DNA from: Proteus hauseri ATCC 700826 | Lineage (GTDB): Bacteria; Pseudomonadota; Gammaproteobacteria; Enterobacterales; Enterobacteriaceae | Direction: 5' to 3' | Assembly (NCBI RefSeq): GCF_001654965.1 | Contig: NZ_LXEV01000022.1 | Span: forward strand, 1 to 64,000 | DNA: 64,000 nucleotides | Shown: positions 41,016-50,809 of the stretch, piece after piece | How positions within the stretch are numbered: the stretch's first letter is position 1 | Layout: every line of letters begins with the position of its first letter | Position numbers and translations under genes: made by a program | Notes under the pieces: model-generated | Seen by the model: only the letters and a program-made list of their open reading frames with translations | Databases searched by the model: none | What the model was told of the DNA's origin: nothing

Positions 41016-41043
41016 AGTATAATATCAAGCTGAAATGTATGAA
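41016..41043 (-). promoter_or_regulatory. Candidate rsx promoter
   Basis: On the minus strand TTCATA (41043-41038) and TATACT (41021-41016) are separated by 16 bases, a fair sigma-70 match. The start point would fall near 41009, right before the hairpin. Prediction from sequence only. Confidence 0.4.
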
Positions 41044-41044
41044 G

Positions 41045-41512
41045 TTATCGATCTTGTGTGAAAGTCTCACGAACACGCTTGGAGTACTTAATATAAGGAA
41101 CAAAACAGACCGTCGATGCCACAGACCATAAAAGCGATTTTACGGCAAGTTGATCATCAACAGGCGCAAAACCAAAACTTTTAATTGCGAGCAGCAGATT
41201 TATCATCAGCCAGATAATAAATAAGCGAGGGAAATTCTTTGCGCGATAAAAAAATTGCCTAATTAAATAAAGAGTAAAGGCAAACATCACCCAAGTCGTT
41301 AAAGCAGAAAGATACCAGCTAGACATTAAGTGGATAGGAAGCTGGTGGAGAATCGAAAAGTCTGAAAAATATTTTATTACATACAGTACAGACATCAACC
41401 CTGAGCCTATAATCGATAAAAGCATATAAGCCAAGGGCGCAAGTAACCAACCAGTAATAGGCGCTCTTGATGAAGAAGGATAATCAGAGTTTAACTTAGG
41501 TTTTAATTTCAT
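41045..41512 (-). CDS. ydgK: DUF2569 membrane protein YdgK
   Basis: This inner-membrane protein of 155 residues has four membrane segments: near residues 20-45, 65-85, 95-112 and 125-143. The N-terminus carries the family motif ITGWLLAPLAYMLLS (GGWL-type). Its function is unknown. It sits immediately upstream of rsxA on the same strand, as ydgK does in E. coli, and is divergent from ydgJ. A C-terminal basic tail (KYSKRVRETF) ends the protein. Confidence 0.9.
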   Translation of the reverse strand: MKLKPKLNSDYPSSSRAPITGWLLAPLAYMLLSIIGSGLMSVLYVIKYFSDFSILHQLPIHLMSSWYLSALTTWVMFAFTLYLIRQFFYRAKNFPRLFIIWLMINLLLAIKSFGFAPVDDQLAVKSLLWSVASTVCFVPYIKYSKRVRETFTQDR

Positions 41513-41652
41513 TAATTAAATATCTCTATTTGGGTACAAGCAACTAAACGCGATATTATCACAAACTTTGTTATTATTTATTTAGCTGTAAAAGGTAAAG
41601 TGATTTTTAGTTAACAGAAAAAGCAATACAAAATAAAAAATAGGATGGGGTA

Positions 41653-42696
41653 ATGGCAGATAAACTTAATGTTGGGATCATCGGTTATGGCTATGCAAGT
41701 AAAACTTTTCATGCGCCATTAATAACAACCACAGAAGGTTTGCATCTTAGTGCAATTTCAAGTTCTGATGAAAATAAAGTTAAACAAGATTTTCCTGATA
41801 TGACGGTATATGCCAATTCGCAGGCATTACTTGATGATCCTTCGTTAGACCTGATTGTTATTCCAACACCCAACGATACGCACTATTCACTCGCTTCTCA
41901 GGCACTGGCAAAAGGTAAGCATGTTGTTGTTGATAAACCTTTTACGTTAACGCTTGGAGAAGCTGAAAAGCTAACTCAACAAGCCACCGAAGCAAGAAAG
42001 CTTTTATCTGTTTTTCATAATCGTCGTTGGGATTCAGGATTTTTAACGGTTAAAAAACTTTTAGCGGATAAAGTATTAGGGGATGTTACTGCTTACGAAG
42101 CTCATTTTGATCGCTTTCGACCCACTGTTCGTCAACGTTGGCGAGAAGATGCCGGTATAGGTGGTGGGCTTTGGTATGACTTAGCACCTCATCTTTTAGA
42201 TCAAGCTATTTGTTTATTTGGTGAACCTAAAGCGATTACCGCAGAAATTGCTCAATTACGTCCTAATGCTAAAAATGCAGATTACTTTCATGCTCTATTA
42301 GATTATGACAATCTTAAAGTTGTTCTTCATGCCTCCATGCTTGTTGCTGCTCAAACGCCTATTTTTGCTATTCATGGTACAAAAGGGAGTTATGTGAAGT
42401 ATGGTCTTGATACTCAAGAAGATGCGCTAAAGATCGGCCATCTACCCACAGAAATGTATAATTGGGGAATGGATCCTAATGATGGTGAACTCACTACATT
42501 GGGTGAGTCAGGTGAATTAGCGACAACGACAATTCCTACACTTGCTGGTCATTATTCTGCTTATTACGATCAAATTTATCGTGCTATTACATTAGGTGAA
42601 GAAAATCCGGTTACGCCAGCACAAGCAACAGCAATTATGCGCCTGATTGAAGCGGGTGAAATTTCTAATCGTTTAAAACAAACTATTACGCTATAA
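41653..42696 (+). CDS. ydgJ: Gfo/Idh/MocA-family oxidoreductase YdgJ
   Basis: The 347-residue protein is an NAD(P)-dependent sugar-type oxidoreductase whose substrate is not established. The Rossmann motif is VGIIGYGYASKTFHAPLI near residue 7, followed by IPTPNDTHYSLASQAL and the catalytic-lysine motif VVDKPFTLT (near residue 97). The substrate domain contains WRED..GGGLWYDLAPHLLDQAI, where the His is expected to assist catalysis. YdgJ in E. coli has 346 residues and the same neighbour, ydgK. The following transporter gene starts 22 bases later and may be in the same operon. Confidence 0.93.
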   Translation: MADKLNVGIIGYGYASKTFHAPLITTTEGLHLSAISSSDENKVKQDFPDMTVYANSQALLDDPSLDLIVIPTPNDTHYSLASQALAKGKHVVVDKPFTLTLGEAEKLTQQATEARKLLSVFHNRRWDSGFLTVKKLLADKVLGDVTAYEAHFDRFRPTVRQRWREDAGIGGGLWYDLAPHLLDQAICLFGEPKAITAEIAQLRPNAKNADYFHALLDYDNLKVVLHASMLVAAQTPIFAIHGTKGSYVKYGLDTQEDALKIGHLPTEMYNWGMDPNDGELTTLGESGELATTTIPTLAGHYSAYYDQIYRAITLGEENPVTPAQATAIMRLIEAGEISNRLKQTITL

Positions 42697-42718
42697 GTAA
42701 AAAGGAGCGCAAAATCTA

Positions 42719-43708
42719 ATGTCTTGGTGGCAAAAACTAAAACTTGATCCTTTTCTAATGATAATGATTTGTGTGGTAACACTGGCAACGCTATTACCAG
42801 CACAAGGCGATATCAAAGTGATTTTTCAATATCTCACCACAGGGGCGATAGCGCTGCTATTTTTCTTGCATGGTGCCAAGCTTTCTCGAGAAGCAATATT
42901 GGCGGGGTTAGGTCATTGGCGATTACATCTTACTGTCTTTACAAGTACTTTTATTCTGTTTCCGATCCTGGGATTAGGATTACAAGTCATTGTACCTGAG
43001 TGGATGTCACCAACTGTTTATATGGGTTTTTTATATCTTTGTGCACTGCCTGCAACGGTTCAATCTGCGATAGCTTTTACTTCTGTTGCTGGTGGTAATG
43101 TTGCAGCCGCAATTTGTAGTGCATCAGCTTCAAGTATTCTAGGTGTGTTTCTATCACCCATTCTGGTGGGTTTTTTAATGCAGACTCAAGGTTCTGCTGA
43201 AGACTTTGATACTGCGGGTGCAATTCAATCTATTTTACTGCAATTAATGGTACCGTTTATTATCGGGCATTTGTCTCGCCCTTTAATTGGACGTTGGGTC
43301 GATAAACATAAAAAATTAGTAAATCGAACAGATCGTTCCTCTATTTTACTCGTGGTTTATGTGGCATTTAGTGAGGCGGTTGTTGAAGGTATTTGGCATA
43401 AAATAGACGGTTGGTCGCTATTAACTATTACGGTTGTGAGCTGTGTACTATTGGCGATAGTTATTGTGATTAATATTTATAGTGCGCGATTGCTTGGTTT
43501 TAATAAAGCCGATGAAATAACGATTGTTTTTTGCGGTTCTAAAAAAAGTCTTGCCAATGGTGTGCCGATGGCGAATGTATTATTTCCTGCGGCAACAGTG
43601 GGTATTATGTTATTACCATTAATGTTATTCCATCAAATTCAATTAATGGTTTGTGCGGTATTAGCCCAGCGTTATGCGAATCAAGGAAAAAAAACAGAAA
43701 ATAAATAG
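42719..43708 (+). CDS. Bile acid:sodium symporter-like transporter (YfeH family)
   Basis: The 329-residue membrane protein has about ten hydrophobic segments and belongs to the SBF-like group that includes E. coli YfeH. Conserved pieces are LFFLHGAKLSREAILAGLGHWRLH (cited as FLHGAKLSREA), LCALPATVQSAIAFTSVAGGNVAAA (cited as ALPATVQSAIAFTS) and FCGSKKSLANGVPMA. The last two resemble the sodium-site crossover helices of ASBT-type carriers. The substrate is unknown. It lies 22 bases after ydgJ on the same strand, suggesting co-expression. A terminator follows at 43768. Confidence 0.88.
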   Translation: MSWWQKLKLDPFLMIMICVVTLATLLPAQGDIKVIFQYLTTGAIALLFFLHGAKLSREAILAGLGHWRLHLTVFTSTFILFPILGLGLQVIVPEWMSPTVYMGFLYLCALPATVQSAIAFTSVAGGNVAAAICSASASSILGVFLSPILVGFLMQTQGSAEDFDTAGAIQSILLQLMVPFIIGHLSRPLIGRWVDKHKKLVNRTDRSSILLVVYVAFSEAVVEGIWHKIDGWSLLTITVVSCVLLAIVIVINIYSARLLGFNKADEITIVFCGSKKSLANGVPMANVLFPAATVGIMLLPLMLFHQIQLMVCAVLAQRYANQGKKTENK

Positions 43709-43767
43709 GTTTATGCTGGTGGCTGTATAATAAACAATATATTTTTTATTATACACATTGATTATTG

Positions 43768-43802
43768 AGCATCGATTTAAAAATAAGTCGGTGCTTTTTT
43801 AT
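43768..43802 (+). terminator. Terminator after the YfeH-like gene
   Basis: AGCATCGATTT pairs with AAGTCGGTGCT (two wobble pairs) with a 6-base loop, followed by T6. The gene on the other side is convergent. Confidence 0.85.
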
Positions 43803-43822
43803 ATGATAAATAAGTGATTACT

Positions 43823-44239
43823 TTATTTATCTTGTATATTCGATAAAGGCTTCTGTTGTGATTTAAACGGAATAGCTAAACCAAATACAAAAAAAATCAA
43901 AAAAACAAAAAACATATTCAAGTAATCTTCTTTATTGTTTTTTACAATAGTATCTAAATGACTTGTAGAGAGTTCTCGTTGTTCATTAATCGCATGTTTT
44001 CCTTGCTGAAGTTCATTTAGCATAGTTTGAGCTATTGAAAAATTTTCTTGATTAACCAGTAATTTTACACCACCCATTGCTTGGGCATACATTTGATTAT
44101 TCCAAATAATGTTTTCATCTAACAGAATGGCATCTATTCCTTCTGATTGAAGAAATCCGACTTCAATTGCGGCTTCTAACGGTGATAAATATTGTGATAA
44201 TAATTGATATTGACCGCGAGTAGGATGAATGTTCCACAT
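43823..44239 (-). CDS. DUF2007-type protein with one membrane helix
   Basis: The 138-residue protein starts with a DUF2007-like domain (SPLEAAIEVGFLQSEGIDAILLDEN, cited as EVGFLQSEGIDAILL; then GGVKLLVNQENFSIAQ), a small ferredoxin-like fold of unknown role. A linker of charged residues leads to a single membrane helix (LNMFFVFLIFFVFGLAIPF, near residue 107-125). The C-terminus is short and polar. The membrane helix with an N-terminal soluble domain suggests a tail-anchored topology. Function unknown. Confidence 0.8.
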   Translation of the reverse strand: MWNIHPTRGQYQLLSQYLSPLEAAIEVGFLQSEGIDAILLDENIIWNNQMYAQAMGGVKLLVNQENFSIAQTMLNELQQGKHAINEQRELSTSHLDTIVKNNKEDYLNMFFVFLIFFVFGLAIPFKSQQKPLSNIQDK

Positions 44240-44325
44240 ATCAATTCCCTAACTAAAAAAGATATTAAGATTTTATTTTAGCTTAAGAACGATAAAATTT
44301 TCCATTTATTATTAAATAGAAATAA

Positions 44326-44352
44326 AAAACCACCGGTTAGACAAGTGGTTTG
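44326..44352 (-). terminator. add terminator
   Basis: AAACCAC and GTGGTTT form the stem; the leftward RNA ends in a U6 run. It lies about 35 bases after the add stop. Confidence 0.82.
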
Positions 44353-44385
44353 AATTAATTTAGCGAGTATTTTTAATTTAAAATA

Positions 44386-45387
44386 TTAACGCAAACTTGC
44401 TTTTTTAATTAACGCTTCACGTTCAGCTTGGCTAATAAACGCCATTTTTAATCCGTTAATTTGCGTTTGACGAATTTGCGCTGGTGTTAAACCAGCTGCT
44501 GGTGCTGCAACGTTATATTCGTGTTTTAATTCAATACCTTCAACGGCGGGATCATCTGTGTTCAATGACGCCAAAATGCCATGAGCTAAAAAGGTTTTTA
44601 ATGGATGTTCTGCCAGTGAACTAATAGTGCTAGTTTGAATATTTGAGGTTAAGCAAGATTCAATTCCAATTTGGTGCTCGGCTAAATAATCCATTAAACG
44701 AGGATCTTCAATTGCTTTAACGCCATGGCCAATACGTGTTGCACCTAGCTCTTTAATTGCATGCCAAATACTTTCAGCACCCGCGGCTTCACCGGCATGA
44801 ACAGTAATATTCCAACCGGTATCACGCGCACGATTAAAATGAGGTAAAAATAAGTGCCCTGGAAAGCCTAGTTCATCGCCCGCTAAATCAAGCGCTGTAA
44901 TTTTATCTTGATGTTGCAATAATCCGTTAAGTTCCTGTTGGCAAGCATCTTCACCAAAAGTACGACTTAAAATACCTATTAAACGAACATCTACATCGTG
45001 AGTTTGTAAGGCACTTTGAACACCGTCAATTATTGCTTCTACCACACCTTCAACAGGTAATTGATGTTTCATTGCCATATAGTAAGGCGAGAAACGTAAT
45101 TCTGCGTAGTCGATTCCTGCATTAACAACATCAACCACATTTTCATAAGCTACACGCTGACAGGCATCTAAATCAGCTAATACAGCCACACCCCAATCAA
45201 GTTTCTGTAAAAAACTGACTAGGCTTGGCTCATTTTTAGTAATTTGCACATGAGGGCGCAACGCTTCTAATTCATAAGCAGGCAGCGCAATATTATGTTG
45301 TTGCGCTAAATCTAAAATAGTTTGTGGACGAATATTTCCATCTAAATGACGGTGTAAATCGGTTAAAGGCAACTGTGTGTCAATCAC
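44386..45387 (-). CDS. add: Adenosine deaminase
   Basis: Add converts adenosine and deoxyadenosine to inosine and deoxyinosine in purine salvage. The 333-residue length equals that of E. coli Add. Zinc and catalytic residues are in [11 protein letters not shown] (near residue 8), TVHAGEAAG (near 197), [10 protein letters not shown] and [10 protein letters not shown] (near 278). It is the canonical enterobacterial enzyme. A second, different adenosine deaminase gene occurs at the right end of the window. Confidence 0.97.
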   Translation of the reverse strand: MIDTQLPLTDLHRHLDGNIRPQTILDLAQQHNIALPAYELEALRPHVQITKNEPSLVSFLQKLDWGVAVLADLDACQRVAYENVVDVVNAGIDYAELRFSPYYMAMKHQLPVEGVVEAIIDGVQSALQTHDVDVRLIGILSRTFGEDACQQELNGLLQHQDKITALDLAGDELGFPGHLFLPHFNRARDTGWNITVHAGEAAGAESIWHAIKELGATRIGHGVKAIEDPRLMDYLAEHQIGIESCLTSNIQTSTISSLAEHPLKTFLAHGILASLNTDDPAVEGIELKHEYNVAAPAAGLTPAQIRQTQINGLKMAFISQAEREALIKKASLR

Positions 45388-45977
45388 GCGTTATTTTCCT
45401 TTTTAATAATAATAATGAAAATCTATCGTTTTAAGTGATTTTCTTTTAATTGAGGTAATAATAAATAGTTGCTCATTATTATGAGCTATTTTTATATTAT
45501 TCACCATCAATACAATTAATATTGTCTATTTTTAATACTAAATTTAATTGTTTTTATTAATATTTATCAAGTAGATACCATTAAATTTATTTTTCGACTC
45601 ATTTATTGTCTGCATTTTTCAATATAACTGACGTTTATTATCAATCCAATTGAAACATCAGAATATTTGCTAATAAATAAACTTATCATTTTTTTTGATG
45701 TAAGCTATCAGTTTGTTTGATAGAAGGAAGGTTAGAAATAATATAGCTATTCATTAATATATAAATAATATTTTTTATGAGTTATTTATTTTAAACAGGG
45801 ATCTAAATAAGATAATTATTTATAGTTAAATATAAAAAATAAAAACTCTTTTATTAATTGTGGATTAAATTTAATGAAAAATCATTAATAATATTCGCGC
45901 ATTAAATTTTTTAAATAATTTTAATTATTTATAAAGAATAACTATCTATAGTTAATTAAACAAAATAAAGGATTATT
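45388..45977. other. Long AT-rich intergenic region
   Basis: These 590 bases between the divergent add and VWA genes are very AT-rich. No RNA gene, operator or convincing small gene was recognised. It must hold the promoters of both genes. The low GC would suit silencing by H-NS, but that is inference. Confidence 0.5.
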
Positions 45978-46946
45978 ATGAATAATACTTCAGATAATGA
46001 AATTGAAAAAAATGATGATATAACAAGTAAATCTACGGCTAAATTGCCAGAAACATCAATTATTCCTCCTACATCAACAAATACAACTTATGGCTCTCAA
46101 GTTGTGACGGGGAATGGTTCTATTGCGTTAGATTTAGTGGTTGTGATTGATACTAGTGGTTCAATGTCTGATGAATCAGCAGATTTGAGTAATCAAATTG
46201 ATGCGGCTATTCAAAAGGCATTAGGACTTTGTCCATCAAGCCTTCGAGTTACATTCCTTGGTATTGAAGGTACTTGGGATGGTACTAAATTTGATCAGTC
46301 GGTAAGTGATTATTTAATTGCACAAGGTATTGATGCCAGTGAACTACAGGCGAGAAAGCCATTTAAAGAAGCTGATGGGCGCGATCACGCGGGTAATAAA
46401 GAAGATTTATGTCGCGCGGTTATTGATGTCAGTAAATTCTTTGATTGGCGTGATGGTGCTCGTCGCGCTATTTTTGTTTTAGGTGATGAAGGAATGGAAG
46501 GCGGTGGGGGGGTTTTAACTAAAGCAGCGATCACTAAAAATAATGAAGCGATTTTAGTAGCAAGAACGGAAGGTATTAAGGTGCATACCTATCAAGGTAC
46601 GCCGGATGATAGTCCTACAAATATTGACCGTTTTCCATCTATGGCAGCAAAAGACAATATAACCAAAGAATACGTTCGGTTAGCGACACAGACTGGAGGG
46701 CGTTCTTATATTTACACCACCGGGATTGCCAATTTTGTATTAGTTTTACAAGAGATTTTCTGTGATAGCTTGCTGCCACCTGTTCTACCTGATCCTGATA
46801 CAGAGCATCCAAATTGTAGTTATGTTTGTGAACAACTCCCTGCAATTATATCGACAGTAAATAAACTTGCTGAAATTATTAATAAAACAATAGATTCTTG
46901 TTGTAATGATGATGCAGGGCACAAAAAAGACTGTAGTGGGTGTTGA
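45978..46946 (+). CDS. Von Willebrand factor A-domain protein, cysteine-rich tail
   Basis: The 322-residue protein has no signal peptide. An Asp/Ser/Thr-rich leader of about 50 residues precedes a VWA domain whose MIDAS motif DTSGSMSD starts near residue 59; FVLGDEG near residue 169 supplies a further metal-site acid. After the domain come Pro-rich LLPPVLPDPD and a C-terminal segment with seven Cys residues, among them NCSYVCEQ, DSCCND and KDCSGC, with an amphipathic helix between (LPAIISTVNKLAEIINKTI). I do not know this architecture. It stands alone after a 590-base AT-rich gap and has a strong terminator. A role in metal-dependent protein binding is inferred. Confidence 0.8.
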   Translation: MNNTSDNEIEKNDDITSKSTAKLPETSIIPPTSTNTTYGSQVVTGNGSIALDLVVVIDTSGSMSDESADLSNQIDAAIQKALGLCPSSLRVTFLGIEGTWDGTKFDQSVSDYLIAQGIDASELQARKPFKEADGRDHAGNKEDLCRAVIDVSKFFDWRDGARRAIFVLGDEGMEGGGGVLTKAAITKNNEAILVARTEGIKVHTYQGTPDDSPTNIDRFPSMAAKDNITKEYVRLATQTGGRSYIYTTGIANFVLVLQEIFCDSLLPPVLPDPDTEHPNCSYVCEQLPAIISTVNKLAEIINKTIDSCCNDDAGHKKDCSGC

Positions 46947-46973
46947 TGTAATTAAGTCGTTGGTGTGAATATT

Positions 46974-47014
46974 AAAACACCCCATCATATTATTTTCTGA
47001 TGGGGTGTTTTTTT
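46974..47014 (+). terminator. Terminator after the VWA gene
   Basis: A perfect 14-bp stem, AAAACACCCCATCA with TGATGGGGTGTTTT, has a 10-base loop and is followed by T3-4. It probably serves the convergent ydgA gene as well. Confidence 0.95.
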
Positions 47015-47042
47015 AGTTCAAACTAACTGATAAGAAATAAAA

Positions 47043-48740
47043 TTATTGAGCTTGTGCAGGTTGCTCAGGAATAACAATTTCTTCTTCTTCAAGAATGGCT
47101 GGATCTTCAGTCATTTCTTCAGATTCTGCTTCTGGGTATTCTGAATAATCTGATTCATCATAATCACCATAAGAAGAACCCGCACCAATTAGCATACCAA
47201 TCAGACCTAACATCTGAGGCGCTTGAGTCACTTCCATAAACTCATTGAAGCTATAAGATTTACCATTCATGGTAAATTTATCAGCTGCATAATCGAGGCT
47301 TAGATTCAATGCGTTACCATCTTTAGAAAGCAACATCAGAGGTAATGCATTTTTCTCATCTTGAGACATCTGATTGATGTTTTGTTGTAACTCAGTTTTG
47401 ATTTTCTCAATATCCGCAGTCGTTTCTTTCTGAATTTCTGCTTTATCAGCATCAGTCAGTGCCGTTTCTTGATAACGAGCCGCATCCAGATACTGAGTTG
47501 TGTTACGGAACTCAGTTAACATTGGCATTGATAAATCAACGTTTAATTTGATGTTTTTAAACAGTTTATTAAACAGTTCAGCGGGGTCTTTTACGCTATC
47601 TAAATCTTTGATGCTAAAGGCATTAAGATCAATGGCAAAATTAAGCTTAGTTGTGCCTTTAGTATTAGTTAAAGAAGCATCGTCAATACGGAAAACTAAA
47701 CCTTTTTCTAATACATCACGAACAGCTTGTTCAATCATATCTGAACTGTCGTAGTTGTATTTATTCCAAGGTAACAATGAGTTGTTATAAGCTTTAGTTA
47801 ATAACAACATGGCATCTGTATTTGCTTTATCAATAGAGTAAGCAAGTTTACCTGCACCAAATTCTAAGCCACCGATAGTGAGTGATTTAAAATCATAAGA
47901 TTGAGAGGCATAGAACAGTTTATCTTTGATATCACTTTTTGTCGTGATAGACATATCTTTTAGCGAGAAATTAGACGCTTTATCATCACTAACATGTGAA
48001 ATTTCAGCAAGTTTTAGTGATTGCTCGTTAAACAGATATTGGTCATTGTTAACTTTAGTTCCTGAAATCGTACCATTGATATTTTTAATGGTAAAAACTT
48101 CAGTATCACGGTTGGTGATAATCATTTCATCGCTTTTGATCGAGGTTGCAATTTTAGTTGCATCTTTATCAGAAGAGAACGCGATAGTAATTGGTGTCGT
48201 TTTAACTTTGTCTTTATCTTCAGCAAAATCGATAGCACTGATTGTGACTTCACCTGATGCAGAACCATCAAAACCTAAAGAGGTATGAGAGCCAACAATA
48301 GATTTATCTTTAGTCAGTTTAAATAGCTCTTTGGTAGTTTCGTTATTAACCAGAGTACTATCTACTGCTGCTAATTTTGGTGCTAAATTAAATTTTGCCA
48401 GATCAGAAAGAGGGAATGGGCCATGAGCGATATCAGTCGCCATCAGGATTTCTTCAGGTTTGTTGTCTGATGCTTGGTCTGAATCTGGATCTGAAATTTT
48501 TGTAATAACAACAGCTAAGTTCGCATTAGAAGAAAAAACTCCTTTTTTGTAATCACGAACTTCTAATTTAACATCAATGCCTAGTTGGTTTTCTTTAGCT
48601 AGTTGAGCCAACTGAACATTTGCGCGTTCTGTTTCTTGTTGTAAGCGGCTCTCAATTTTGCTGCCCATGTACCAAGATGCACCGGTCCAAACAACACCAA
48701 GTGCAACAATGACACCAACAGCGACAAGCGATTTCTTCAT
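47043..48740 (-). CDS. ydgA: DUF945 protein YdgA
   Basis: The 565-residue protein has one N-terminal membrane segment (VAVGVIVALGVVWTGASWYMG, cited as VIVALGVVWTGASW) and a long soluble region, expected on the periplasmic side. DUF945 family proteins such as E. coli YdgA (502 residues) lack a known biochemical function. The extra length is mainly an acidic C-terminal tail (YGDYDESDYSEYPEAESEE, cited as DESDYSEYPEAESEE). Gene order add-ydgA-fumC-tus is as in E. coli apart from insertions. A 7-bp hairpin (GTACATC/GATGTAC, 48760-48777) lies in its leader. Confidence 0.88.
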   Translation of the reverse strand: MKKSLVAVGVIVALGVVWTGASWYMGSKIESRLQQETERANVQLAQLAKENQLGIDVKLEVRDYKKGVFSSNANLAVVITKISDPDSDQASDNKPEEILMATDIAHGPFPLSDLAKFNLAPKLAAVDSTLVNNETTKELFKLTKDKSIVGSHTSLGFDGSASGEVTISAIDFAEDKDKVKTTPITIAFSSDKDATKIATSIKSDEMIITNRDTEVFTIKNINGTISGTKVNNDQYLFNEQSLKLAEISHVSDDKASNFSLKDMSITTKSDIKDKLFYASQSYDFKSLTIGGLEFGAGKLAYSIDKANTDAMLLLTKAYNNSLLPWNKYNYDSSDMIEQAVRDVLEKGLVFRIDDASLTNTKGTTKLNFAIDLNAFSIKDLDSVKDPAELFNKLFKNIKLNVDLSMPMLTEFRNTTQYLDAARYQETALTDADKAEIQKETTADIEKIKTELQQNINQMSQDEKNALPLMLLSKDGNALNLSLDYAADKFTMNGKSYSFNEFMEVTQAPQMLGLIGMLIGAGSSYGDYDESDYSEYPEAESEEMTEDPAILEEEEIVIPEQPAQAQ

Positions 48741-49321
48741 AATTCTAGTCCATCCTCAATGTACATCTGGCGATGTACGTTATAAAAGCTGTTTTGTAAC
48801 CCTTAAACAACCCGATAAATTGGTGATAAATATTACTAAATTTGGATATAGATAATCTGCATATATACATCGCCATCTATATTAACTGTAAATATAGATT
48901 TAGTGGAATAAAATCGCAATCAGAACTTACTTAGTTACTTGCTAACGTAATGAGTTTAAAGCGAAATGATTATGGACATTAATCAATATAAGATATTAGT
49001 TAAATACACTTGATTTTATCAGTTTCAGATTTAAACGATATTTAATTGTGATGGGTTGCTATTTCTTCAGTTTAATATAAACATATAATTAGTGTGGGTA
49101 TAAATAAGATAGCGAAAAGAGTAAAACGTGAAAGATGAAATAAGTACGCTAATCGTATTTCATCAAAAAAATCAACAGATTTCATTCTGTTATAAATTTC
49201 ATAAGCTCGCTTTAGCTCTCATATTTATTATTCTATATATGGCATGATAACTGTATCCGAGTTATTTACTATAAAGTGATTCGGGATTAATCAATTATTC
49301 TGTGTACTTAAGGAGATTGAA
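48741..49321. other. Intergenic region ydgA-fumC
   Basis: This is a 581-base divergent promoter region. The ydgA side has a small hairpin, GTACATC with GATGTAC, at 48760-48777. In E. coli fumC is induced by SoxS, but I could not place a convincing soxbox by eye. The fumC ribosome binding site (AAGGAGA) is at about 49310. Nothing else was recognised. Confidence 0.45.
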
Positions 49322-50716
49322 ATGGCAGCCACTCGCATTGAAAAAGACTCAATGGGGCAAATCGAAGTACCAGCTGACCAGTTATGGGGAGCACAAACGC
49401 AGCGTTCTCTAGAACACTTCCGTATTTCAGTAGAAAAAATGCCTGTTGCACTTATCCACGCGCTTGCTTTAACTAAAAAAGCGGCGGCGGGTGTTAATAT
49501 GGATTTAGGCTTATTACCAAAAGAACGTGCTGATGCAATTATTGCCGCCGCAGATGAAGTTCTTGCTGGTAAACATCCAACTGAATTCCCATTAGCAATC
49601 TGGCAGACCGGTTCTGGCACTCAATCAAACATGAATATGAATGAAGTGTTAGCTAACCGTGGTAGTGAGATACTTGGTGGTATCCGTGGCATGGAACGCA
49701 AAATCCATCCGAATGATGATGTTAATAAAAGTCAGAGTTCGAATGATGTGTTCCCAACAGCCATGCATGTCGCTGCTGTTATTGCATTACGTCAGGATTT
49801 GCTGCCTGAACTAAAATCACTGCTGAAAGTATTCAAAGAGAAAGCAGAAGCTTTCCACGATATTGTTAAAATTGGCCGTACTCACCTGCAAGATGCGACG
49901 CCATTAACTTTAGGTCAGGAAATTTCTGGCTGGGCTATGATGCTAGAAAATAGTATTAAACATATTGATAATTCTGTTCCTCATGTCTGTGAACTGGCGC
50001 TTGGCGGCACAGCAGTAGGTACAGGATTAAATACACATCCTGAGTATGCCGTTCGTGTTGCTAAACGTATCGCAGAATTATCTGGTCAGCCATTTGTGAC
50101 TGCACCTAATAAATTTGAAGCATTAGCAACGTGTGATGCATTAGTTCATGCTCATGGTGCATTAAAAGGCTTAGCCTCTTCGCTAATGAAGATTGCTAAT
50201 GATGTACGTTGGTTAGCATCTGGCCCTCGTTGTGGTATTGGTGAAATCGCTATTCCAGAAAACGAACCAGGCAGTTCAATTATGCCAGGTAAAGTTAACC
50301 CGACTCAGTGTGAAGCATTAACTATGCTTTGTGCCCAAGTCATGGGGAATGATGTTGCAATCAATATTGGTGGTGCATCAGGTAACTTTGAACTGAACGT
50401 TTATCGCCCAATGATTATTGATAACTTTTTACAATCAGTACGTTTACTTGCTGATGGTATGCGTAGTTTTAATGAACACTGTGCTATTGGTATTGAACCA
50501 AACCGCGAACGTATCAATAAATTACTGCATGAATCATTAATGTTGGTCACTGCGCTAAATACGCACATTGGTTACGATAAAGCCGCTGAAATTGCGAAAA
50601 AAGCGCATAAAGAAGGCTTAACGCTGAAAGAAGCTGCATTGAAACTGAACTACCTAACTGCTGAAGAGTTTGATAGCTGGGTACGTCCAGAAGATATGGT
50701 TGGTAGCATGAAATAA
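49322..50716 (+). CDS. fumC: Fumarate hydratase class II
   Basis: FumC is the iron-free, oxidation-resistant fumarase that interconverts fumarate and malate. The 464-residue length is typical (E. coli 467). The fumarase/aspartase signature [15 protein letters not shown] is near residue 317, and [17 protein letters not shown] and [14 protein letters not shown] bind substrate. [16 protein letters not shown] carries the catalytic His. It is a homotetramer in related bacteria. It is followed by a terminator, an unknown small gene and convergent tus. Confidence 0.98.
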   Translation: MAATRIEKDSMGQIEVPADQLWGAQTQRSLEHFRISVEKMPVALIHALALTKKAAAGVNMDLGLLPKERADAIIAAADEVLAGKHPTEFPLAIWQTGSGTQSNMNMNEVLANRGSEILGGIRGMERKIHPNDDVNKSQSSNDVFPTAMHVAAVIALRQDLLPELKSLLKVFKEKAEAFHDIVKIGRTHLQDATPLTLGQEISGWAMMLENSIKHIDNSVPHVCELALGGTAVGTGLNTHPEYAVRVAKRIAELSGQPFVTAPNKFEALATCDALVHAHGALKGLASSLMKIANDVRWLASGPRCGIGEIAIPENEPGSSIMPGKVNPTQCEALTMLCAQVMGNDVAINIGGASGNFELNVYRPMIIDNFLQSVRLLADGMRSFNEHCAIGIEPNRERINKLLHESLMLVTALNTHIGYDKAAEIAKKAHKEGLTLKEAALKLNYLTAEEFDSWVRPEDMVGSMK

Positions 50717-50760
50717 TAAGAGCGCAAAATCTCTTGTTAGCTATGAATAGTCAAATGCTC

Positions 50761-50788
50761 AATCCCGTCAATATGGCGGGATTTTTAG
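50761..50788 (+). terminator. fumC terminator
   Basis: AATCCCGTC and GGCGGGATT form a short stem with a small loop, followed by TTTT. It lies 45 bases after the fumC stop. Confidence 0.8.
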
Positions 50789-50809
50789 ATCATATTAGGA
50801 TAAATAAAT

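Noticed and set aside
45388-45977. Possible small RNA or riboswitch in the long AT-rich gap
   Set aside because: No stable hairpin with a U-run or known motif was found by eye.
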